NCBI RefSeq assembly: GCF_035046485.1
Contig: NC_085138.1
Coordinates: forward strand, 335,007,312-335,071,311
Source of the DNA: Aedes albopictus
Taxonomy: Eukaryota > Arthropoda > Insecta > Diptera > Culicidae
Direction: 5' to 3'
DNA: 64,000 nucleotides
Shown here piece by piece: positions 56,386 through 64,000 of this stretch (positions are counted from its first letter, which is position 1; every line of letters starts with the position of its first letter). The notes beneath the pieces are model-generated. The model made no database searches and was not told the DNA's origin. It saw nothing but the letters and a program-made list of their open reading frames with translations. Made by a program: the position numbers and the translations under genes.

Positions 56386-56522
56386 GGTATTTACCCAGTA
56401 CGGAGGGTTAGCCTAACATTAGCCTAATGTGAGACTAACTGGCCAGCATGTTAGGCTAACTTTTTGTCTCACTTTTGCCTAATGTTAGTCTAAAATTAGA
56501 CAGATATGACACACTTTTGTTA

Positions 56523-57019
56523 CACGCTAACCCTCGGTTACCCAGATTGGTGTCAAAGCGACCCAGATTGAGCAAAACTGCAGTTACTCTAATCTGAGTA
56601 AAGGCACCTTTACTCAAATCTGGGTTACCGATGTTGGTTGCAAAATCTGGGTAACCGGTACCCAGCTCCTCCGGGACCTTGATTTTGTTAATTTATTTCC
56701 AATTTAGATTTTTGATAAAAAGCTCCTAATTCCCATGTGATTTTCACTTACCTGATGCAGGAAAACAGTTCCCTGGAAGAATTTCACTGTTTTCCCGTCA
56801 TTTATCCTCATATTTTCCGTGGAAACATCCATAATTGCCTGCGTTCGCCTGATCGCTGCCATATTCTCAAGCCGGAAAGTGACAAAGTGCCGATTACCCA
56901 GATCTTTACCCAGATTCAACCAATCTGGGTTTTCGGATTACCCGGATTCTGACAACTGCTAACAACATGAAAATCCGGGTAGAATCGACCCAGGTGATGG
57001 GTAGTTTCAGGTTAGCGTG
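56523..57019. mobile_element. TA-flanked MITE, CACGCTAACC ends
   Basis: Ends CACGCTAACC both sides, TA outside (56521-56522, 57020-57021). Internal ACCCAGATT / AATCTGGGT words recur in both orientations. 497 bp. Confidence 0.75.
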
Positions 57020-57021
57020 TA

Positions 57022-57266
57022 GACATGTTGCAAATTCGAAACATGTTTGTTAGTCTAACATTAGACTAACGTTAGACATGTTTTAGTATGGGCTGTTAGA
57101 CGAATGTTAGGCATAGATTTTATGCTGCTTGTTTTCATTCCAGCTGTCATCCGAGCAAGAAGTGTGATTGTAGTAGTGAACTTTTATCGGCGTTCACTAC
57201 TACAACCGTACTCTTGCCTCGAATGAAAGCTGGACAAAACATATTTGATAAAAAACTCGGAGCCCG
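57022..57266. other. Element interior with inverted pair
   Basis: TTCATTCCAGCTGTCATCC ... GTAGTAGTGAAC (57133-57180) is mirrored by GTTCACTACTACAACC ... CGAATGAAAGCTGGA (57193-57235), a hairpin of about 45-bp arms with mismatches next to the hexamer array. Confidence 0.6.
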
Positions 57267-58966
57267 TTTTAATTTTAATTTTAATTTTAATTTTAATTTT
57301 AATTTTAATTTTAATTTTAATTTTAATTTTAATTTCAATTTTAATTTTAATTTTAATTTTAATTTTAATTTTAATTTTAATTTTAATTTTAATTTTAATT
57401 TTAATTTTAATTTTAATTTTAATTTTAATTTTAATTTTAATTTTAATTTTAATTTTAATTTTAATTTTAATTTTAATTTTAATTTTAATTTTAATTTTAA
57501 TTTTAATTTTAATTTTAATTTTAATTTTAATTTTAATTTTAATTTTAATTTTAATTTTAATTTTAATTTTAATTTTAATTTTAATTTTAATTTTAATTTT
57601 AATTTTAATTTTAATTTTAATTTTAATTTTAATTTTAATTTTAATTTTAATTTTAATTTTAATTTTAATTTTAATTTTAATTTTAATTTTAATTTTAATT
57701 TTAATTTTAATTTTAATTTTAATTTTAATTTTAATTTTAATTTTAATTTTAATTTTAATTTTAATTTTAATTTTAATTTTAATTTTAATTTTAATTTTAA
57801 TTTTAATTTTAATTTTAATTTTAATTTTAATTTTAATTTTAATTTTAATTTTAATTTTAATTTTAATTTTAATTTTAATTTTAATTTTAATTTTAATTTT
57901 AATTTTAATTTTAATTTTAATTTTAATTTTAATTTTAATTTTAATTTTAATTTTAATTTTAATTTTAATTTTAATTTTAATTTTAATTTTAATTTTAATT
58001 TTAATTTTAATTTTAATTTTAATTTTAATTTTAATTTTAATTTTAATTTTAATTTTAATTTTAATTTTAATTTTAATTTTAATTTTAATTTTAATTTTAA
58101 TTTTAATTTTAATTTTAATTTTAATTTTAATTTTAATTTTAATTTTAATTTTAATTTTATTTTAATTTTAATTTTACTTTTAATTTTAATTTTAATTTTA
58201 ATTTTAATTTTAATTTTAATTTTAATTTTAATTTTAATTTTAATTTTAATTTTAATTTTAATTTTAATTTTAATTTTAATTTTAATTTTAATTTTAATTT
58301 TAATTTTAATTTTAATTTTAATTTTAATTTTAATTTTAATTTTAATTTTAATTTTAATTTTAATTTTAATTTTAATTTTAATTTTAATTTTAATTTTAAT
58401 TTTAATTTTAATTTTAATTTTAATTTTAATTTTAATTTTAATTTTAATTTTAATTTTAATTTTAATTTTAATTTTAATTTTAATTTTAATTTTAATTTTA
58501 ATTTTAATTTTAATTTTAATTTTAATTTTAATTTTAATTTTAATTTTAATTTTAATTTTAATTTTAATTTTAATTTTAATTTTAATTTTAATTTTAATTT
58601 TAATTTTAATTTTAATTTTAATTTTAATTTTAATTTTAATTTTAATTTTAATTTTAATTTTAATTTTAATTTTAATTTTAATTTTAATTTTAATTTTAAT
58701 TTTAATTTTAATTTTAATTTTAATTTTAATTTTAATTTTAATTTTAATTTTAATTTTAATTTTAATTTTAATTTTAATTTTAACTTTAATTTTAATTTTA
58801 ATTTTAATTTTAATTTTAATTTTAATTTTAATTTTAATTTTAATTTTAATTTTAATTTTAATTTTAATTTTAATTTTAATTTTAATTTTAATTTTAATTT
58901 TAATTCTAATTTTAATTTTAATTTTAATTTTAGTTTTAATTTTAATTTTAATTTTAATTTTAATTC
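57267..58966. repeat. (TTTTAA)n hexamer satellite, ~1.7 kb
   Basis: About 280 near-perfect copies of the hexamer, with rare changes (TTTCAA near 57334, a phase slip at 58159-58182, TTTAACTTT near 58782, late substitutions after 58900). The very long open frames (Asn-Phe or Leu-Ile repeats) are artefacts of the six-base period. Confidence 0.98.
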
Positions 58967-59290
58967 AATTTAATTAATTTATTTAATTTTAATTTTAATT
59001 CAATTTAATTTATTTATTTAATTTTAATTTTAATTTAATTTAATTAAAAATTAATTAAAATTGAATTGAAATTTAATTAAAATTTAATTGAAATTTAATT
59101 AAAATTTAATAAAAATTTTGTTAAAATTTAATTAAAATTTAATTAAAATTTAATTAAAATTTAATTAATATTAAATTAAAATTTAATTAAAATTTAATTA
59201 AAATTTAATTAAAATTTAATTAAAATTTAATTAAAATTTAATTAAAATTTAATTAAAATTTAATTAAAATTTAATTAAAATTTAATTGAA
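58967..59290. repeat. 11-bp AAAATTTAATT satellite
   Basis: After a transitional stretch (58967-59100), an 11-bp unit AAAATTTAATT repeats about 17 times to 59290. It looks like a derivative of the hexamer array with a changed unit length. Confidence 0.9.
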
Positions 59291-59319
59291 ATTAAATGAA
59301 AAATAAATCATATTAAAAA

Positions 59320-59600
59320 TAAAATGACTCACCGACACGATGGAGTCAAACTTCGGTCGCTGTTTTGGAGATAACTGGTTCCGGCGACGGTACGACGCGA
59401 ACGAAACGGACTTCGTGGCCAGGAGCAGCGACGATTAACTGACGGTTTGGACAACGCAACGACGGAAGTGGTTCCTACAGGTTTAACTATTTGAGACGAG
59501 CAATTTTTTCTTTTTCTCGACCGACGAACGCGATTTTTAAGCTGCCGCAACTAACAAAGTGTTTTTCCACTGCCATTTGCTCAACTGTCAATGATGCGCG
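59320..59600 (-). other. Higher-GC interval, possible exon remnant
   Basis: Normal-composition sequence inside the element. On the minus strand a basic 73-codon frame (59329-59550) runs into GTCGGTGAGTCAT, which resembles a splice donor. No family recognised. Confidence 0.2.
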
Positions 59601-59793
59601 AAAAAATCGAACATTCAGCATAAATTCGGGGTTATGATTTATGCTCTCCAAAAATTTTCGATGAGCAACATAACTAACAAATGCCTAACATTGTCGAACG
59701 CCTAACTTCCTCCGTGCTGGGTATATTGGCGATTATATAAAATAAAATCATAAAAGCTTCAACTATCGAATATGGTCCACTGCACGAATTTAT

Positions 59794-59884
59794 GCTGGCC
59801 TGCTTCCTCTCACAGAAAATTTGACGTTTGAGTGGTGCCGACACCTCTCAAACGTCAAATTTCGTGTGGGAGTAAGCAGGTCAG
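59794..59884. repeat. Fold-back hairpin, ~40-bp arms
   Basis: GCTGGCCTGCTTCC ... AATTTGACGTTTGAG (59794-59833) and its diverged inverse (59845-59884) around an 11-bp loop. Probably a small MITE. Confidence 0.7.
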
Positions 59885-59889
59885 AATTA

Positions 59890-60399
59890 ATTCAAGAGCA
59901 AATTTTCAATACGTCCTAAGTAACATTTAGATTGTATCGAGAAAATCAAACTCAAAGTTTTGGGTTTCATTTTAAATTCCTATTTAACGATCAAAATGAA
60001 TTCAATAAAATAAATACACGTAAACGATGCTAAGAAACAGTATTTATTGTTTCCTTAATAAAAAGCTTGTTAAAATATAACACAACGTTATTTTTTTGCA
60101 TTAAAACAATCTTACGACATTTAGTGTTGGAAAACATAAATAAGTCATTTTGTTAAGTCATTCTGAAACCTGTCGGGTTTCTTACGTCATGTGCGTTACG
60201 TCGCGTTACGCGAATTCATGTTACTTTCGTCGGTGTACTTACGTCGTTCAGCCAGCTGTCATGTTAGATAAGTCATGGTTGATAAGTTGTTTTGATTGAA
60301 AAATTGGCACTTAAGCCAAACGGGTTCCACCAGAAAAAAAGGTATTTTATTACGTTTAACAGAATGATTTTATTAATTAATAATAATTTTCTGTTTCAG
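59890..60399. other. No recognised feature
   Basis: AT-rich sequence with ACGTCGCGTTACGCG-like CpG words at 60190-60220. No gene is supported. Confidence 0.4.
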
Positions 60400-60600
60400 C
60401 AAGCGTTTTCCACGCAACAGCGATGCCACAGAAGCTGTTGCGGCAGGATTAACTACCGCAGAACCAGCTGCTATGTACGTTTGGTCTTCTGCATGGGGGC
60501 CGCCCGTGGTTACTGTGGCACGAGTGTTATTCTGTGACAATGAAACCGGGGAGCAAAGGACCACTAGTGCCAATGCCATCTGGTCCCGCTAACGACATCT
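60400..60600 (+). other. Possible exon, unassigned
   Basis: A strong acceptor-like TTTTCTGTTTCAG (ending near 60400) precedes an open frame of about 65 codons with balanced composition (for example TEAVAAGLTTAEPAAMYVW). It stops near 60590, and a second protein-like frame continues to about 60725. It may be a broken retroelement or host exon. No family recognised. Confidence 0.25.
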
Positions 60601-60729
60601 CTGTGCTTCAACAAGCCAGCCGCCAGTGACTCCACTTTTCGATTACATTTGCCGTTTAAAAGAGAACCAGAAACACCGTTGCCAGTGAAAGCGTCGATCA
60701 AGCCGTGTGAATTTGAGGTCACATGACTG

Positions 60730-61429
60730 AGGCACCTTTCGGTATGGCTTCTTAGAGGCGAATGACTGTTTTAAACGGTTAAAGCCTCTCAAATCAAGGA
60801 AAGGAAAGGTATGGCTTCTTCATTAATATCGGCACATAGAAACCAACCAAAGATTACTTTAGCTACAGCGTGCTGAAGCAGACACAGAAAGGTGTCTCAT
60901 GCTGTACGAGGCGACTCTGTTCTCGTTCGGTTTCTGTATGAAAGAGAACTGGTCGTTCACACTCACCGCTAGGTCTGGAAACTGATGAGCCTAGGCGATT
61001 GAGAGGAGATGTCCCACTACCAGCTGAAGCCGAAGAAGCCTCGCTTACATTGAAAATCTTTTAAGCGGCGGAAACTCTCAAAAGTAAAACAAGTGCAAGA
61101 TTATTCAATTCAAAAATAAAAAAAATAAACTACATTAGTTTTGAAAAATATATGGTTTTATATCCTGCAATAAACGGTAACGGTATGTCCAAATTAGTTG
61201 AAACACCCTATAGTCTTTGACCTATAATCATATGATCACTTAACACCCAGAGTCTAGAAGATAGCAGTTGAGGTACCTGGACCTACAGGTATAATCAAGA
61301 ATTCTACTACCATTAGGTTGACACTACATAAATCAACATTTTCTGATTGAAGTCTCTTCCTAATGCATCACGTTGGCTTTACATGAAGGAATATAACATG
61401 AGTTCATCTAACAATAATGCATGGTTCTC
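60730..61429. other. No recognised feature
   Basis: A near-duplicate GGTATGGCTTCTT (60741 and 60809) is visible. CTGATGAGCCTAGGCGA near 60983 resembles a hammerhead core but lacks GAAA. Otherwise nothing. Confidence 0.4.
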
Positions 61430-62560
61430 TTCAGAAATTCCATGGCAATTTAAAGGGGTTTTCCTAAACAAGTTCCTCCAATTTATTTCCACGAGTTCCG
61501 GAATTCCTGCAGAAGATCCTCAGGAATTCCTCCAGAAATTCCTCGAGAGCTCCTCTAGGAGTTCCTCTGGAATTCTTTTATAAGTTTCCCGAGAATTTCT
61601 GCATTCCTCCAGGAATTCTGCTACATGTTCCTCCAGGAATTCATCGGAAAATTCTACAGGAGTTCCTCGGCAATTCCTCCAGGACTTTCTCGGGAATTCC
61701 TCCAGGAGTTCTTCGGGAATTCCTCAAGGAGCTCTTAGGAAATTCCTCCACGAGTTCTTCGGGAAATTCTCTAGGAGTTCATCGGGGATTCCTCTAGGAG
61801 CTCTTTAGGAATTCCACCAGGATATCCTCGGGAACTCCCAGAAGAAGGAGTTTCTCGAGAATTTATTCAGGAGATTCTCGTAAATTCCTCCAGAAGTGCC
61901 ACGGAAATTCCTCCCGGAGCTCCTCGGTAGTTCTTCCAGGAGAACTCCTTTAGATGATCATCGAAAAATCCTCCAGGAGTTTTCAGAAATTCCTTCAGGA
62001 GATCCATGGAGATCCTTCAGGAAATCGACGAGAATTTCTCCAGAAGATGGTCAACAATTCCTCCAGGAGTTCCTTTAGAATTCTGGAATTCCTTCAAGAG
62101 ATCCTCTGGAATTTCTACAGGAGATCTTCGGTAAATTCCTTGCCGGAGTTCTTCGGGAATTCTTGCAGGAGTTCCTCGGGAATTCCTCCAGAAGTTTATC
62201 GAGAATTCTTTTGGGAATTCCTTAAACAAAATTCTCGGGAAAACCTCCAGGAGTTCCTTGGGAATTTCTCTTGGGATTCCTCGGGAATTTTCCGAGGAGT
62301 TACAAGGTTCTTGGGAATACCTCCAAGAATTCCTTCAGCAGTTCTTCATAGTTTCTCGAGGTTCTTTTCCGGCAATTCCTCGAGAATTCCTCTTGCCCCC
62401 AGAAATTCTACTCCAGGAGTTTCCTGGGATTTCCCTACGATTTCCTGGAGGTATTGTTGGGACTGTTTATAATTCTCAAAGGATTTTTTTTTGGAATTTC
62501 TCTAGAAACTCCTTGGAAATTTTTCCAGAAGTTCATCGAGAATCCCATTTTTTTCGGAAA
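61430..62560. repeat. AATTCCTCCAGGAGTTCCTC array
   Basis: The best-preserved array of this type in the window: units of ~27-33 bp of the form GGAATTCCTCCAGGAGTTCC recur throughout. Open frames (for example 61954-62472) follow the repeat and are not genes. Confidence 0.75.
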
Positions 62561-62564
62561 TTCT

Positions 62565-62675
62565 TTCGGAAGATTCTCAAGAAATGTATCAGGAATTTAT
62601 CAGAAATTCATCTGGATATACCTACCAGATGAATTTCTGATAAATTCCTGATACATTTCCTGAGAATCTTCCGAA
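62565..62675. repeat. Palindrome with 51-bp arms at the array edge
   Basis: 62565-62615 and 62625-62675 are reverse complements with one mismatch around a 9-bp centre. Both arms are made of the array's own sequence, so it arose by inverted duplication of the array end. Confidence 0.9.
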
Positions 62676-62765
62676 AAAATGCTATTGGGATTTGTGAAGA
62701 TGCAAACCGCCGTCAGGAAATCACCCATTTTGGTTGGCCGGGAGAACGAGCCCAATTGCGTCTTA

Positions 62766-62922
62766 GGGAACGTTCAAAAATTACGTCCATGATTTGGGGG
62801 AGGGGGGGGGTCTAGAAAAGTGTGACAGTACGTGTATTGGGTATAGGAAAAGTGCGTGACAGAGGGGGGAGGGGGGGTCTAGAAATCCCGAAAAACGATG
62901 GACGTAATATTTGAATCTTCCC
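62766..62922. mobile_element. TTA-flanked MITE (PIF/Harbinger-like)
   Basis: Left GGGAACGTTCAAAAATTACG and right (inverted) GGGAAGATTCAAATATTACG, then GTCCAT. TTA lies outside both (62763-62765, 62923-62925), the target signature of PIF/Harbinger elements. 157 bp, with two GGGGGGGTCTAGAAA words inside. Confidence 0.82.
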
Positions 62923-62925
62923 TTA

Positions 62926-63386
62926 CCTGATAGACTTCTGCTCACGTAATGCCGCGCTCACTCGCTTGGACTGTGCTCGTTGGTGCTGAGTCGACATAGA
63001 GAGTTATGCAACATAGACTTGCGAACAGCATGTCGACTCAGCCCCACACATCCACCTTCTCCCCAAATAAATTTTCCAGACCTGGTAAAAACACGCATTC
63101 TTTTGTCAGCATGGCGTAAGACAGCATTGCCACAAATCTTAAATAAGAAAAAAAAGTATGCCATGACTCATGACTTGACATAAATCGAAATGCAAATCAC
63201 TTTCAAATTGAAGCCCGAAGCAAAAGGACGAGTTTTTTTGTGCAATCAAGATATTCCTGCAGAATCCGGAAGAAAATACATGAAATCATTGTGGAATCAA
63301 ATTGTTACTTCAATTAATTTTATTGTGAGTAGATTAAAGTAATTGTGCAGTTAAATCAGTTGTCGAAGAATTTGAACAAATTCCTA
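62926..63386. other. No recognised feature
   Basis: TGTCGACTCAGC/GCTGAGTCGACA-type words at 62985-63045 form a short inverted pair. No gene is supported. Confidence 0.4.
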
Positions 63387-63756
63387 CTAATTCTTTCCTT
63401 TCTTGCTCAGGTCGAGTGGATGCTCATCAACCAAACGGATGTAATCAGAGAGATAGGATGGTATCCTTTTCTCTCTCGCTGGACGCTGGTTTGGGTCACT
63501 GTTGGAGGCTATTCCTGGACTTTCAACCTGAACACCCGCTGTTTTCCGCTCCCGCCACACGCCGACCTTTTTTGTCTGGGACACATGACGCCTAAGCTGT
63601 TGACCTTCTGGATCACAAAGAATCAGACTCCCGTTGCGTTCCTCGGATACAACGAATCGCTTCATCCCGAATCTACTATCGCCCTTCGTCCTCAACTGGC
63701 GTTCCACGATCACTGAGTCACCCGGCTTCACTCGACAGGCCTTGGCACCACGACGA
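63387..63756 (-). pseudogene. C-terminal end of a Ty3/gypsy Pol (third element)
   Basis: About 120 residues on the minus strand. VKPGDSVIVERQ, then RFVVSEERNGSLILCDPEG and RPAREKRIPSYLSDYIRL are the small barrel and tail that follow the integrase core in gypsy Pol proteins. It ends normally with a stop at 63387-63389, but the upstream integrase core is missing: the frame runs into unrelated sequence at CCCAAGTAACCA (63757). A truncated relic unrelated to the two complete elements. Confidence 0.72.
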
Positions 63757-63768
63757 CCCAAGTAACCA

Positions 63769-64000
63769 CTAAGCCGTAAAAATTGGCACCAAGTTGGTTC
63801 TATATTCATATGAAGAACAGTGCCAACAGAGCTTTTCAGAACTACATCCTATAATAGATCTGCTAAAAAGCCACTTTTGGCGAAATATTCGACTGATATA
63901 CGGCCAGCTTCAATCTGCGTACCGAGTCTCTGGTGAAAGAGCTGTCAAAAGTGGGTTAAGGAAAAAGAAAAAAAAAAGTTATTTATCTTCTTTATGTTTT
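63769..64000. other. No recognised feature
   Basis: Last part of the window. I see nothing beyond an A-rich run at its end. Confidence 0.4.

Larger units (their letters stand above)
56394..59721. mobile_element. TA-flanked TIR element with CCCAGTACGGAGG ends
   Basis: Left CCCAGTACGGAGGGTTAG and right (inverted) CCCAGCACGGAGGAAGTTAG, with TA outside (56392-56393, 59722-59723). Subterminal words with GTTAG and CTAACAT recur in both halves. It contains a nested MITE (56523-57019) and the long hexamer array. No transposase is seen. Confidence 0.7.

Noticed and set aside
57214..58977. Open frame of 587 codons with Asn-Phe and Leu-Ile repeats
   Set aside because: A pure six-base repeat without stops is open by arithmetic; no start context or flanking gene structure supports a protein.
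60980..61010. Hammerhead-like CTGATGAGCCTAGGCGA
   Set aside because: The GAAA core is missing (GATT instead) and no stem I closes around it.
61954..62472. 172-codon frame in the AATTCC array
   Set aside because: Low-complexity Phe/Ser/Arg/Glu pattern produced by the repeat; overlapping frames are equally open.

Overview
The window is nuclear DNA from a culicine mosquito, most likely an Aedes. The evidence is one two-exon Plus-C odorant-binding-protein gene, a Feilai-type tRNA-derived SINE, and an AT-rich background packed with mosquito-style MITEs, non-LTR elements and Ty3/gypsy elements. There are no operons or bacterial signals. A 23-base run of N at 43012-43034 shows it comes from an assembly.

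Layout. 0-9 kb: a fold-back palindrome carrying two inverted copies of a Penelope-type hammerhead ribozyme; degenerate AATTCC-rich arrays; two TA-flanked MITEs of one family (3055-3553 and 5551-8889). The second MITE is split by a 2.1-kb ORF-less non-LTR element whose 5' end is a run of about twelve 116-bp monomers. 9-14 kb: a divergent satellite-like region with two further TA-MITEs (11236-12178, 12789-13313) and a Feilai SINE (12330-12610). 15.1-16.1 kb: the odorant-binding-protein gene, with a TATA box and initiator, the only well-supported host gene. 16.5-24.2 kb: one hAT-type element with a perfect 8-bp target duplication, swollen by nested repeats. 24.4-33 kb: a MITE, a SINE, and a decayed non-LTR retrotransposon on the minus strand. 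The latter's endonuclease region is split by a MITE and its ORF1 by four near-identical 501-bp units, each holding an intact tRNA-like cloverleaf.

33.2-42 kb: a deep nest. A G-rich array contains a TIR element, which contains an AATTCC array, which contains a second hAT element (again with a perfect 8-bp duplication), which contains at least four more insertions. 43.9-55.4 kb: a complete Ty3/gypsy element (298-bp LTRs, 1 difference), with a second Ty3/gypsy element (206-bp identical LTRs) inserted in its gag in the opposite orientation. Both have frame breaks. 55.9-56.1 kb: a candidate two-exon 28-codon gene. 56.4-59.7 kb: a TA-flanked element containing about 1.7 kb of (TTTTAA)n. 61-64 kb: an AATTCC array ending in a 51-bp-arm palindrome, a TTA-flanked MITE and the last part of another gypsy pol.

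No multi-gene host pathway is visible. The interest lies in how transposons are built and stacked. Three objects stand out: the inverted ribozyme pair, the monomer-headed non-LTR derivative whose 5' end falls on its own initiator, and the tRNA-like 501-bp concatemer with 12-bp target duplications.
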